In this document: piece by piece, positions 47,127-56,587 of the stretch
How positions within the stretch are numbered: the first letter of the stretch is position 1
Layout of the letters: each line of letters begins with the position of its first letter
Source of the DNA: a bacterium BMS3Bbin10
GTDB lineage: Bacteria > Pseudomonadota > Alphaproteobacteria > Rhizobiales > Methyloligellaceae
Direction: 5' to 3'
DNA: 64,000 nt
Assembly (NCBI GenBank): GCA_002897995.1
Contig: BDTT01000012.1
Coordinates: 1-64,000, forward strand
Program-made: the position numbers and the translations under genes
Notes under the pieces: generated by a model
Seen by the model: only the letters and a program-made list of their open reading frames with translations
The model's database searches: none
Told to the model about the DNA's origin: nothing

Positions 47127-48536
47127 ATGATTCCAATCCATGTCTTTGACGGAAAAACAGTCGCCCTGTTCGGTCTGGGCCTGAGCGGCGTCGCTTCGGC
47201 GCGGGCGCTGCGCGCCGGCGGGGCAAGGGTGCTGGCGTGGGACGATGCGGAAAGCTCGCGCGATGCCGCCGCGTCGCAGGGCATCGAGATCGTCGATCTG
47301 CGAGATGCGGACTGGGGTTCATGCGCCGCGCTCATCCTGGCGCCGGGGGTGCCGCTGACACACCCCGAACCGCATTGGAGCGTAAAAAAGGCTAGGGAAG
47401 CCAATGTCGAAATCATCGGCGATACGGAACTGTTTTTTCGCGAGCGCAAGCGGCTGGGCTCGAAGGCGCGTGTGGTGGCGATCACCGGCACCAACGGCAA
47501 GTCCACCACTGCCGCTCTCACCGCGCATGTTCTCAGATCGGGCGGCCTCAAGGCGTCGCTTGGCGGGAATATCGGGACGGCGATCCTGGACCTCCCGCCT
47601 TTTTCGGAGACCGGTGTCTATGTGATCGAATTTTCCTCCTATCAGATCGACCTGACGCCGGGGCTGGAAGCGGATGCGGCGGCGCTTCTCAACATCACGC
47701 CCGATCACCTTGACCGGCACGGAACGCTGGAAAATTACGCCGCCATCAAGGCGCGCATCTTTTCCGGTCTCAAGGGAAGCGGGCTGGCGGTCGCCGGCAT
47801 CGACGATGAACATTGCCGCGCTATTACGGACACGCTCGAAGGCGCGTTTGCTGTAGCGCAGATATCAACGCTTGAAAGGGTTGCAGATGGCGTCAGCGGC
47901 GTGGACGGAGTGCTCCGCGAATGGCGCGAGGGTAAAGAGGTTTCTTCGCTTGATCTGACGGGGATCGGTTCGCTGCGCGGCGCGCATAACGCGCAGAACG
48001 CGGCCATATGTTATGCGCTGGCGCGGGGCCTCGGGCTTGGTCCGGAGGCGATTGCGCGCGGGCTGAAATCGTTTCCCGGTCTTGAGCACCGGATGGAGGA
48101 AGTCGGGCGTCTGGGCAAGGTGCTGTTCATCAACGACTCAAAGGGCACCAATGCGGATGCGGCGGCGCATGCGCTGGCGAGTTTTGACGATATTTACTGG
48201 ATTGCGGGCGGGCTGGCCAAGACGGGCGGCATCGAAAGCCTGAGGCAATATTTCCCGCGCATTGTCCATGCCTATCTCATAGGCGAGGCGGGCCAGGACT
48301 TCGCCCGCACCCTGGCGGGAGAGGTGGATCACACCATTTGCGGGACCCTGGACAAGGCCGTCGCGGCGGCGGCGGCGGATGCCGCGGCGAGCGAGGCCGC
48401 TGAACCGGCAGTGCTGTTGTCGCCTGCCTGTGCGTCCTTCGACCAGTACCGCAGCTTCGCGGTACGCGGCGATGCATTTCGCGCCGAAGTGTCGAATCTG
48501 GACGGCGTTGTCATGCAGGGAAGTGAATCCGCATGA
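47127..48536 (+). CDS. murD: UDP-MurNAc-L-Ala:D-Glu ligase
   Basis: 469 residues. VALFGLGLSGVASARAL near 11, ATP site ITGTNGKSTTAALTAH near 120, GGNIGTAILDL, EFSSYQIDL, NITPDHLDRHGTLENY and DSKGTNADAAAHAL near 335. It adds D-glutamate to UDP-MurNAc-L-Ala in the cytoplasm. Overlaps ftsW by 4 nt. Confidence 0.95.
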   Translation: MIPIHVFDGKTVALFGLGLSGVASARALRAGGARVLAWDDAESSRDAAASQGIEIVDLRDADWGSCAALILAPGVPLTHPEPHWSVKKAREANVEIIGDTELFFRERKRLGSKARVVAITGTNGKSTTAALTAHVLRSGGLKASLGGNIGTAILDLPPFSETGVYVIEFSSYQIDLTPGLEADAAALLNITPDHLDRHGTLENYAAIKARIFSGLKGSGLAVAGIDDEHCRAITDTLEGAFAVAQISTLERVADGVSGVDGVLREWREGKEVSSLDLTGIGSLRGAHNAQNAAICYALARGLGLGPEAIARGLKSFPGLEHRMEEVGRLGKVLFINDSKGTNADAAAHALASFDDIYWIAGGLAKTGGIESLRQYFPRIVHAYLIGEAGQDFARTLAGEVDHTICGTLDKAVAAAAADAAASEAAEPAVLLSPACASFDQYRSFAVRGDAFRAEVSNLDGVVMQGSESA

Positions 48537-49705
48537 GATTAACCCGTTCCGACCGCTCTCTTCTCTCCGATTGGTGGTTCACCGTTGACCGGGCGATGCT
48601 GTTCGCCGTTCTGCTGCTTTTGATCGGCGGTCTTGTATTGTCACTGGCCGCGAGCCCGTCTGTGGCCACCAGGCTCGGTCTCGATCCGTTTCATTTTTTC
48701 AAGCGTCATGCGCTTCTCATTGCACCTGCGTTTCTGGTGATCGTCGGCGCCTCGCTGCTTTCTGCGCGCATGATCCGCCGGGCGAGCCTGGCGATATTCG
48801 CGGTGGGACTGGTTCTCATGGTCGCCACGCTGTTCTTCGGGGAGGAAATCAAGGGCGCGACCCGCTGGTTGCAGTTTGGCGGGGTTTCGCTGCAACCCTC
48901 CGAAATCACCAAACCGGCTTTCGTGGTCATGTGCGCGTGGCTGTTCTCCGAAACCCAAACCCGCGATGACGTGCCCAGCCTGCCTCTGGCTGTTGCGGTC
49001 TATGTGGCCTTTGTCAGTCTTCTTGTCTTGCAACCGGACTTCGGGCAGGCCTTTCTGGTGACGCTGGTGTGGGGCGGTCTGTTCTTTCTCGCGGGGCTGC
49101 CGCTGATCTGGGTCGGCATACTGGGAATAGGCCTTCTGATGGGCGGTATGGCCGCCTATCTGACCGTGCCACATGTGGCCGCGCGCATTGACCGCTTCAT
49201 CAATCCGGCCGCCGGAGACACCTACCAGACCGACCGGGCGATCGAGGCGTTCAAAAACGGCGGCTGGTTCGGGACGGGCCCGGGCGAAGGCACCGTCAAG
49301 CTGGTGTTGCCGGACTCCCATGCCGATTTCATCTTTGCCGTGGTGGCCGAAGAATTCGGTCTTGTCGCCTGTCTGGCTATTGTCGCCTTGTTCGGCTTCA
49401 TCGTGATGCGCGCCATGATGCGGGTGCGTGCTGAGTCTGATGTCTTCATCCGCCTCGGCGCAATCGGGCTGGCCATGCTGTTCGGGTTGCAGGCGATCAT
49501 CAACATGGCCGTCAATGTCGGGCTGCTGCCGGCCAAGGGCATGACGCTGCCGTTCATATCCTATGGCGGGTCGTCGCTCCTTTCCATGGCGCTCACAATG
49601 GGGTTCGTATTGAGCCTGACGCGCCGCCGCCCGACTGCCGCCAGGCTTCACGAGTCTGGAGGCGGAGCAGCGCCTCCATCCGTGTCGCGAGGGCTCAAGG
49701 CATGA
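48533..49705 (+). CDS. ftsW: Septal peptidoglycan polymerase FtsW (SEDS family)
   Basis: 390 residues, ten membrane segments. GATRWLQFGGVSLQPSEITK near 106-125 (SEDS signature), LQPDFGQAFLV (essential aspartate), LVLPDSHADFIFAVVAEEFG near 260 and GLLPAKGMTLPFISYGGSSL near 330. Acts with FtsI. Confidence 0.95.
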   Translation: MRLTRSDRSLLSDWWFTVDRAMLFAVLLLLIGGLVLSLAASPSVATRLGLDPFHFFKRHALLIAPAFLVIVGASLLSARMIRRASLAIFAVGLVLMVATLFFGEEIKGATRWLQFGGVSLQPSEITKPAFVVMCAWLFSETQTRDDVPSLPLAVAVYVAFVSLLVLQPDFGQAFLVTLVWGGLFFLAGLPLIWVGILGIGLLMGGMAAYLTVPHVAARIDRFINPAAGDTYQTDRAIEAFKNGGWFGTGPGEGTVKLVLPDSHADFIFAVVAEEFGLVACLAIVALFGFIVMRAMMRVRAESDVFIRLGAIGLAMLFGLQAIINMAVNVGLLPAKGMTLPFISYGGSSLLSMALTMGFVLSLTRRRPTAARLHESGGGAAPPSVSRGLKA

Positions 49706-50796
49706 GCAAACCGCTTGTTATGATCGCCGCTGGCGGCACCGGCGGGCATCTGTTCCCCGCATTCGCCCTTGCGGAGGAGCTGAAACGCCGCGGGTTTGAA
49801 GTCGATCTCGTCACCGATGTGCGGGCGGACCAATATGGCATCGGCTTCCCGGGGCGCAGCGTCCATCGGGTGCCTTCGGCAACCTTGCGCGGGCGCACTC
49901 CGCTCGGCGTTCTCAAACTGGCGCTGACCCTGGCGTGGGGCATCTGGCGGGCCCGTGCGCTCCTGAAAGAAACAAATCCAGCCGTGATCGCGGGGTTCGG
50001 CGGGTATCCCACCGTGCCGCCGCTGCTGGCGGCGCGGCTCGCCGGCATACCCTCGGTCATTCACGACGCGAATGCGGTGATGGGGCGCGCCAACCGTCTG
50101 CTGGCCCGCTTCGCGAGCGTTATCGCGCTGACGTTCGAAAAGACCAAATATCTTAGGGCCGGGGATCGATCGAAAACACGCATGGTCGGCATGCCGGTGC
50201 GAGACGCGGTTCTGGAGGAGGTCACGCCCTATCGGACGCGCTCCAGGGCGGATGCTTTCTCGTTGCTTGTCTTCGGCGGCAGCCAGGGCGCGCGAATTTT
50301 CGCCGATGTCGTTCCCGCTGCGCTCGCCGGATTGCCGCAGGCATACAGGGCACGGCTGAAACTGGTGCAGCAGGTGCGCGAAGAAGACATGCAGCGTGTG
50401 CTCGCCGCGTATACACAAGCCGGTATCGATGCGGAACTTGCAACTTTCTTTTCCGATTTGCCGCGGCGCATGGCAAACGCGCATCTGGTTATCGGGCGTT
50501 CCGGCGCCTCGACCGTGGCCGAATTAACCGTGCTGGGGCGGCCCGCCATACTGGTTCCGCTGCCCCATGCCCTTGACAATGATCAGCTGGAGAATGCAAC
50601 ACGGCTTCAGGAAGTCGGCGGTGCATGGTGTATCGAACAGGCGGATTTCACGCCCGAGCGCCTGCGCAATGAATTCATGCATCTTGCCGACTCGCCCGAT
50701 GCGATGAAGGAGGCCGCAAAAGCGGCGCTGAGTCTGGGTGAGCCGCAGGCGGTTGCCAGGCTTGCGGATGTGATCGAAGAGTTGGCGCGGGCCTGA
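49702..50796 (+). CDS. murG: Lipid II synthase MurG (UDP-GlcNAc transferase)
   Basis: 364 residues, GT-B fold. AAGGTGGHLFPAFALAEEL near 8-26, GFGGYPTVPPLLAAR, HDANAVMGRANR, LVFGGSQGARIF near 190 and GRSGASTVAELTVLGRPAIL near 265-284, which binds UDP-GlcNAc. Overlaps ftsW by 4 nt. Confidence 0.96.
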   Translation: MSKPLVMIAAGGTGGHLFPAFALAEELKRRGFEVDLVTDVRADQYGIGFPGRSVHRVPSATLRGRTPLGVLKLALTLAWGIWRARALLKETNPAVIAGFGGYPTVPPLLAARLAGIPSVIHDANAVMGRANRLLARFASVIALTFEKTKYLRAGDRSKTRMVGMPVRDAVLEEVTPYRTRSRADAFSLLVFGGSQGARIFADVVPAALAGLPQAYRARLKLVQQVREEDMQRVLAAYTQAGIDAELATFFSDLPRRMANAHLVIGRSGASTVAELTVLGRPAILVPLPHALDNDQLENATRLQEVGGAWCIEQADFTPERLRNEFMHLADSPDAMKEAAKAALSLGEPQAVARLADVIEELARA

Positions 50797-50828
50797 CCGG
50801 GCCGCGATGCTGGTGAGGAGTTGCGTCT

Positions 50829-52256
50829 ATGCGGATGCCCCGCGATATCGGGCCGTTCCACATTGTTGGAATTGGCGGCATTGGCATGAGCGCCATCGCC
50901 GAGGTCATGCATGACCGCGGCTATGAGGTGCGTGGCAGCGACCTCAAGGACAGCGCCAATGTGCAGCGGCTGAAGGCAAAGGGCATCGCCAGTTTCATCG
51001 GCCATGACCCCGCCAATCTCGATGGCGCCCGCTTCGTGGTCCTTTCAAGCGCGGTGAAGCATGACAATCGCGAATATGAGGCCGCTCGCGAGAGAGGCCT
51101 GCCGATTATCAGCCGGGCGGAAATGCTTGCTGAATTGATGCGTGAATGCGCGACCGTTTCGGTGACCGGCACCCACGGCAAGACCACCACCACCTCGATC
51201 ATCGCCGAACTGCTGCAGGCCGCCGATCTCGATCCGACCGTGATTTCCGGCGGCATCATCCTGAACTGGGGGTCCAACGCGCGCATCGGCAAGGGCGAAT
51301 GGATGGTTGTCGAGGCGGATGAGTCGGACGGGACATTCACCGCATTGCCGACCCGCATCGGGGTCGTCACCAATATTGATCCCGAACATATGGACTATTG
51401 GCAGTCGCTGGAGGCCCTGCACGGCGCGTTCAAGACCTTCTTCGACAATATTCCCTTTTACGGCGTTGTGGTCGCCGGGCTGGACCACCCCATTGTGCGC
51501 GAGATGATTGCCTCGATCGGGCGCGAGGAGTCCGGCCGGCGGTTTCTCACTTATGGTGTGGCGGATGATGCGGATCTGCGTTTGTCGAACTACCGTGTGG
51601 AGGCCGGCGCCGCTGTCTTCGATGTGGATGTCAGCGCAAATGTGCCGGGCGGCGCGCGCGCCTTGAAGGAACTGCGTCTGCCGGTTCCAGGCCAGCATAA
51701 TGCTCTCAATGCCCTGGCGGCTCTTGCGGTGGCGGCCGAGATTGGCATCGCGGATGCGAAAATCCGCGTCGCGCTGGAGAATTTCGGCGGTGTCGCCCGG
51801 CGTTTCATGCTGACGGGTATGTGGAACGATATTCCCGTCTATGACGATTATGCCCATCATCCGGTTGAGATCGAGGCGGTGCTCAAGGCGGCGCGCGGCG
51901 CGTCTGACGGGCGGGTCATCGCCATTGTTCAGCCGCACCGTTACTCGCGGCTCAAGAACCTGTTCGGTGATTTCTGTACCTGTTTCGGCGATGCGGACAT
52001 TGTTATCGTAACGCCTGTCTATTCGGCCGGAGAGGAGCCTATCGAGGGGGCGAACCGTGACGCGCTGATCGACGGCCTCAAGCGTCAGGGTCACGAGGAT
52101 GTGCTGCCGGCCGATGACGAGTTACACTTGGTTTCGCTGCTGGCGGAGGTTGCCAGACCGGGAGATCTGGTAATCGGTATGGGGGCGGGCACTGTCACCG
52201 AGTGGATGCACGCCCTGCCGGTGCGGTTGAATGAACTGGAATCCGCCGCGGAGTAG
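50829..52256 (+). CDS. murC: UDP-MurNAc:L-Ala ligase
   Basis: 475 residues. [20 protein letters not shown] near 12-31, ATP site [14 protein letters not shown] near 114, [20 protein letters not shown] and [11 protein letters not shown] near 338. First amino-acid ligase of the pathway. GAGGAG upstream of the ATG. Confidence 0.96.
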   Translation: MRMPRDIGPFHIVGIGGIGMSAIAEVMHDRGYEVRGSDLKDSANVQRLKAKGIASFIGHDPANLDGARFVVLSSAVKHDNREYEAARERGLPIISRAEMLAELMRECATVSVTGTHGKTTTTSIIAELLQAADLDPTVISGGIILNWGSNARIGKGEWMVVEADESDGTFTALPTRIGVVTNIDPEHMDYWQSLEALHGAFKTFFDNIPFYGVVVAGLDHPIVREMIASIGREESGRRFLTYGVADDADLRLSNYRVEAGAAVFDVDVSANVPGGARALKELRLPVPGQHNALNALAALAVAAEIGIADAKIRVALENFGGVARRFMLTGMWNDIPVYDDYAHHPVEIEAVLKAARGASDGRVIAIVQPHRYSRLKNLFGDFCTCFGDADIVIVTPVYSAGEEPIEGANRDALIDGLKRQGHEDVLPADDELHLVSLLAEVARPGDLVIGMGAGTVTEWMHALPVRLNELESAAE

Positions 52257-52261
52257 AGCAT

Positions 52262-53221
52262 TTGACATTTGCCGATCTGGCCTCCGACCTGAGTGCAAAA
52301 CTGCCCGAGTTAAAGGGCCGGCTCACCGCCAATGCGAGCCTGTCGGACATCACCTGGTTCCGGGTCGGCGGACCGGCGCAGCTGCTGTTCAGGCCCGCTG
52401 ACGAAGGCGACCTTGCCTATTTCCTGAGCCGGTGTCCCGGTGATTTGCCGGTCACGGTGATTGGGCTGGGGTCGAACCTTCTGGTGCGCGATGGCGGCAT
52501 TCCCGGTGTTGTCATCCGGCTCGGGCGCGGCTTTGGCGCGATCGGGATTGAAGAAGGCAATCGTCTGCGCGCGGGCGCGGCGGTGCCCGATGTGAAGGTG
52601 GCGCGCGCCGCGGCGGACGCAGGGATTGCGGGGCTGTCTTTTTATCGCGGTATTCCGGGGGGTATCGGCGGCGCGCTCGCGATGAATGGCGGCGCCCACG
52701 GCCGTGAAACCAAAGACGTTTTGCTTGAAGCGCGCGCTGTGGACCGGTCGGGGAATATCCATACGCTCAGCGTTGCCGACATGAATTACAGCTACCGTCA
52801 CTGCGGCGCACCTTCAGATTATATTTTTACTCAAGGCCTGTTTCGCGGCCGCGCGGGAAACCGCGCCGACATCCTTGCCGAAATGGAAGAGATTGCCGAT
52901 TACCGGGAACAGGCGCAGCCGGTCAGGAGCCGGACAGGGGGCAGCACGTTCAAAAATCCCCCCGGGGAAAGCGCCTGGAAACTCATCGATGCGGCCGGGT
53001 GCCGGGGCCTGGCGGTGGGTGGCGCCAGGGTGTCGGAGAAGCATTGCAATTTTCTTATCAATGAGGGCGGTGCAACGGGAGCCGACCTGGAGCAGCTTGG
53101 CGAGAGCGTGCGTGCAGCGGTTAAGGAAGAGAGCGGCATCGAGCTTGAGTGGGAAATCCGCAGACTTGGACTGGCGGCTGACGGCAAAGTTCCGGAGGGT
53201 CCTCATATAGCGAAGCGATAG
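52262..53221 (+). CDS. murB: UDP-N-acetylenolpyruvoylglucosamine reductase
   Basis: 319 residues from a TTG, 5 nt after murC. FAD-binding [20 protein letters not shown] near 70-89, [20 protein letters not shown] near 137-156, [12 protein letters not shown], catalytic serine in [17 protein letters not shown] and C-terminal glutamate in [10 protein letters not shown]. The last residues (EGPHIAKR) and stop codon are encoded by a copy of the dispersed TCCTCA repeat, so the native 3' end was replaced or extended. Confidence 0.94.
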   Translation: MTFADLASDLSAKLPELKGRLTANASLSDITWFRVGGPAQLLFRPADEGDLAYFLSRCPGDLPVTVIGLGSNLLVRDGGIPGVVIRLGRGFGAIGIEEGNRLRAGAAVPDVKVARAAADAGIAGLSFYRGIPGGIGGALAMNGGAHGRETKDVLLEARAVDRSGNIHTLSVADMNYSYRHCGAPSDYIFTQGLFRGRAGNRADILAEMEEIADYREQAQPVRSRTGGSTFKNPPGESAWKLIDAAGCRGLAVGGARVSEKHCNFLINEGGATGADLEQLGESVRAAVKEESGIELEWEIRRLGLAADGKVPEGPHIAKR

Positions 53222-53234
53222 GACAAAAAAAGGG
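53198..53234 (+). repeat. TCCTCA...TAGGACAAA repeat overlapping the murB 3' end
   Basis: GGTCCTCATATAGCGAAGCG then ATAGGACAAAAAAAGGG. It matches the inverted copies before oxyR. The TAG in ATAGGAC is the stop codon of murB; ddl starts 8 nt after the element. Confidence 0.7.
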
Positions 53235-53241
53235 ATGGATC

Positions 53242-54177
53242 ATGAGCGGTGAATACGAACATGTGGCGGTGCTGCTTGGCGGGTTGTCGGCCGAGCGCGA
53301 AGTGTCTCTTGCGTCCGGCAAGGCCTGCGCCGATTCTCTGGAAGCCGAGGGTTACAAGGTCACGCGCATCGACGTCGGCGCCGATTTGGCGGAGCAGCTC
53401 AGCAAGGTGAAGCCGGACGTCTGTTTCAACGCCTTGCACGGGCGCTGGGGCGAGGACGGCTGCGTGCAGGGTCTGCTGGAGACCATGCAGATTCCCTACA
53501 CCCATTCCGGCGTGCTGGCGTCGGCAATCGCCATGCACAAGGAGCACGCAAAACTGGTCTTCGCCGAAGCCGGTATTCCGGTGGCGGAAAGTAAAATTGT
53601 TACACGCGCGCAAGCCGCGAAATCTCACGTTATGGAGCCGCCTTACGTGCTCAAGCCGGTGGCCGAGGGCTCCAGCGTGGGCATCTTCATCGTGCGCGAG
53701 GATCACAAGCACCCGCCGCAGGAACTGACATCATCGAACTGGACGCTTGGCGATGAAATCATGGCCGAGCGTTTCATCCCGGGCAAGGAGCTGACCTGCG
53801 CCGTCATGGGCGACACCGCTCTCGGCGTTATCGACATTTTGCCGGCCGAAGGCCTCGGCTTTTACGACTATGAGGCTAAATACGCTCCTGGAGGGTCAAA
53901 ACACGTCCTCCCGGCGCAAATTTCACCAAATGTTTACCATTTAATTCAGAAGCTAGCACTCAAGGCTCACAACGCTTTGGGCTGCCGTGGAGTCAGCCGC
54001 GCGGATTTCCGTTTCGACGAAAATTCGACCGGAAATGACCGGCTTGTTTGCCTCGAGGTGAATACGCAGCCCGGCATGACGGAAACGTCGCTTGTGCCTG
54101 AATTGGCAGCCCATGCGGGCTGGACGTTTGGAGAATTAATGCGCTGGATGGTGGAGGACGCATCTTGCAACCGCTAG
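53242..54177 (+). CDS. ddl: D-alanine--D-alanine ligase
   Basis: 311 residues, ATP-grasp. VAVLLGGLSAEREVSLASG at 9-27, NALHGRWGEDGCVQGLLE, YVLKPVAEGSSVGI near 135, and metal-binding SRADFRFDEN with CLEVNTQPGMTETSLVPE near 272-290. Makes the D-Ala-D-Ala for MurF. Overlaps ftsQ by 13 nt. Confidence 0.95.
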   Translation: MSGEYEHVAVLLGGLSAEREVSLASGKACADSLEAEGYKVTRIDVGADLAEQLSKVKPDVCFNALHGRWGEDGCVQGLLETMQIPYTHSGVLASAIAMHKEHAKLVFAEAGIPVAESKIVTRAQAAKSHVMEPPYVLKPVAEGSSVGIFIVREDHKHPPQELTSSNWTLGDEIMAERFIPGKELTCAVMGDTALGVIDILPAEGLGFYDYEAKYAPGGSKHVLPAQISPNVYHLIQKLALKAHNALGCRGVSRADFRFDENSTGNDRLVCLEVNTQPGMTETSLVPELAAHAGWTFGELMRWMVEDASCNR

Positions 54178-55154
54178 GCGGCAAGAGAGGCAAAAGACAA
54201 GGTACCGCAAATCGATTTTGGAAGCGCTCCTCGCAGGCAGGCAAGGGGCCGCTTTCCGGAATCGCCTTGTCCATGTCGGAAAGATGGCAGGGCCGCTCCC
54301 AGGTGCCGGGGCGCAAACGCCTGCCCATGCGCGCGGGCTGGATGGAGCGCACGCCGCGCGCCTGGCGCGTTGCCGCTGTCACCTTCATTTCAACGGCGGT
54401 CGTATATGGATTGTCGGCCGGCGGTTATTTCGGCCGGTCCGCGGATTTCGCCGCGCGAAAAATGTCCACCATCATGGTCAGCGCCGGGTTCAGGGTGGCC
54501 CGCGTCACGATCGAGGGACAGAACCGCGTCGGAAACCAGGAAATCATGCGGGCGCTCAAACTTGACAGCAGCGTTTCCACCCTTGGCTTTGAAACCACCG
54601 CCGCGCAGAAACGCCTTGAGAAGCTGCCCCTCATCCGCCGCGCCCGGGTTATGCGGCTGCTGCCCTCGCAACTGCATGTCGTGATCGAGGAGCGCGTGCC
54701 CTACGCCATCTGGCAGCACAAGTCGGCGCTGAGCCTTGTGGATCAGGACGGCACGGTGCTTGAGAAACTGAAAGACGGCGCGCGCCCGAACCTGCCCCTG
54801 GTGGTCGGGGCGGGCGCGGCTGAAAACGCCCGTGATCTGCTGAACGAGCTGGCGCGCTGGCCGCAGGTGAAAGCCAAGGTTCAGGCCGCGATCCGGGTGG
54901 CTGACCGGCGCTGGAATCTGAAACTTGCGAACGGGCTGGAAATCCGCCTGCCCGAAGAAAATATCGCCCGCGCCCTGAAAAAGGTCGCCGAGCTGGACCG
55001 TACTCAAAAGATTTTATCGGGTGATGCCGTCGCGGTGGACCTGCGCTTGTCCGACCGCGTGACCATTCGTTTGGGCAAGGAGGCGGCGCCGCGCCGCGAT
55101 TCCGCTTTTACCGCATCGCCGGGGAAAATCCGCCACCCCGGACAGGACGCGTAA
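54165..55154 (+). CDS. ftsQ: Cell division protein FtsQ
   Basis: 329 residues from a TTG inside ddl. Basic cytoplasmic tail of about 70 residues, one membrane helix (VAAVTFISTAVVYGLSAGG, about 70-88), POTRA domain (FRVARVTIEGQNRVGNQEIM, about 109-128) and beta domain ending DLRLSDRVTIRLG. Bitopic divisome scaffold. The start is uncertain; ATGs at about 54273 would shorten the tail. Confidence 0.88.
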   Translation: MQPLGGKRGKRQGTANRFWKRSSQAGKGPLSGIALSMSERWQGRSQVPGRKRLPMRAGWMERTPRAWRVAAVTFISTAVVYGLSAGGYFGRSADFAARKMSTIMVSAGFRVARVTIEGQNRVGNQEIMRALKLDSSVSTLGFETTAAQKRLEKLPLIRRARVMRLLPSQLHVVIEERVPYAIWQHKSALSLVDQDGTVLEKLKDGARPNLPLVVGAGAAENARDLLNELARWPQVKAKVQAAIRVADRRWNLKLANGLEIRLPEENIARALKKVAELDRTQKILSGDAVAVDLRLSDRVTIRLGKEAAPRRDSAFTASPGKIRHPGQDA

Positions 55155-55175
55155 CCGGAGACCAGAAGAGCAGGT

Positions 55176-56471
55176 ATGGACCGAAAGGCAGAAAACAGCG
55201 CGAAACGCCAGCGCCTTGTCGCCGTGCTTGATGTCGGCACGAGCAAGGTGTGCTGCATGATCGCCAGGCCGGTTCCCGCTCCCGGTTTTCTCGCCGAAAC
55301 GGGGCAGACCGCCCAATTGCGCGTTATCGGCTTCGGGCACCAGCGTTCGCAGGGCATCAAGAGCGGCATGATCGTTCATATGGATGCGGCCGAACAGGCC
55401 ATCCGGGCGGCTGTCGACCAGGCCGAGCGCATGGCGGGCAAGATGATCGATGAAGTTATCCTCTCGGTCTCCTGCGGGCGTGTGAAGAGCGATATTTTTT
55501 CCGCCAGCGTCGCCATTGCCTCGGAATCGGTGAGCAAAAGCGATGTGAACAAGATTCTGGTTGCCGGCCATGACTACGCCGCGAGCGAGGGCCGCACCGT
55601 ATTGCACACGATGGCGACCGGTTACCGGCTCGATGACGATACCCTCATCGCCGATCCCGAAGGCATGATCGCCGACCGGTTGAGCGTCGATGTGCACACC
55701 GTCGTGGCCGATCATCCTCCGGTCAAGAACTTGATGCTGTGCGTGGAGCGCTGCCATCTCTCCGTGGCCGGCCTCGTCGCGGCGCCATTCGCCAGCGGGC
55801 TTTCCGCCGTTTCCGATGAGGAAGCCAAGCTCGGGATAACCTGCATCGACATGGGGTCGGGCACAACGAGCCTCTCTGTGTTCGCCGACGGCAACTTCGT
55901 CTATTGCGATGCGATCGCCATGGGCGGCAATCACATCACACTCGATCTGGCGCGCAGCCTTTCCACTTCGCTGGAGGAAGCTGAACGCATCAAGACGCTG
56001 CATGGCTGCGCTTTCGCCGCCGCGTCGGATGAAAGTGAAATCATCTCCTTCCCGGTTGTGGGAGAGCATGAAGCTCCGCAGTTCAACCAGGCGTCCAAAG
56101 CGCAGATTGCGCAACTGGTGCAGGAGCGTATCGAGAAAATCCTGGTGCTGACCCGCGAGCGCCTCGACGCTGGCGGGCTCGGCGACATGGCCGGTCAGCA
56201 TATCGTTCTGACGGGCGGCGCCAGCCAGCTTGCCGGCGTCGGCGATTTCGCGGCGCGGATTTTCTCGAAAGCGGTTCGGATCGGACGCCCCAAACACCTG
56301 CCGGGGCTTCCCGGGCATGGCGTCGGACCGGCGTTCACGACCGCGACCGGAATTCTGCAATACGTGCTGCGCGATATGGGTGATTTCAGACCGCGCGCCG
56401 AGACCAGGCTGCTGGCGACCGGCACGGGATATTTCTCCCGCGTCGGCCAGTGGATCAAGGAGAGTTTTTGA
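55176..56471 (+). CDS. ftsA: Cell division protein FtsA
   Basis: 431 residues, actin-like. VAVLDVGTSKVCCMIAR near 11-27, SHS2-type 1C domain, CIDMGSGTTSLSVFADGN near 220, IVLTGGASQLAGV near 345. The amphipathic C-terminus (VGQWIKESF) tethers FtsZ filaments to the membrane. Starts 21 nt after ftsQ. Confidence 0.95.
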   Translation: MDRKAENSAKRQRLVAVLDVGTSKVCCMIARPVPAPGFLAETGQTAQLRVIGFGHQRSQGIKSGMIVHMDAAEQAIRAAVDQAERMAGKMIDEVILSVSCGRVKSDIFSASVAIASESVSKSDVNKILVAGHDYAASEGRTVLHTMATGYRLDDDTLIADPEGMIADRLSVDVHTVVADHPPVKNLMLCVERCHLSVAGLVAAPFASGLSAVSDEEAKLGITCIDMGSGTTSLSVFADGNFVYCDAIAMGGNHITLDLARSLSTSLEEAERIKTLHGCAFAAASDESEIISFPVVGEHEAPQFNQASKAQIAQLVQERIEKILVLTRERLDAGGLGDMAGQHIVLTGGASQLAGVGDFAARIFSKAVRIGRPKHLPGLPGHGVGPAFTTATGILQYVLRDMGDFRPRAETRLLATGTGYFSRVGQWIKESF

Positions 56472-56587
56472 AATGCGCATGACGCGTAAATTGCGGCGCG
56501 CGGCGCTGCCGGCCAGGACCAGTCCCTTGCCGGCGACCGGTGGATCAAACGCAACCAACGCTGACGAGTGGAAGAAATGAGATCGCT

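Noticed and set aside
56474-56580. 35-codon ORF between ftsA and ftsZ
   Set aside because: Weak site, basic low-complexity product, no membrane or cysteine pattern; could be real but unsupported.
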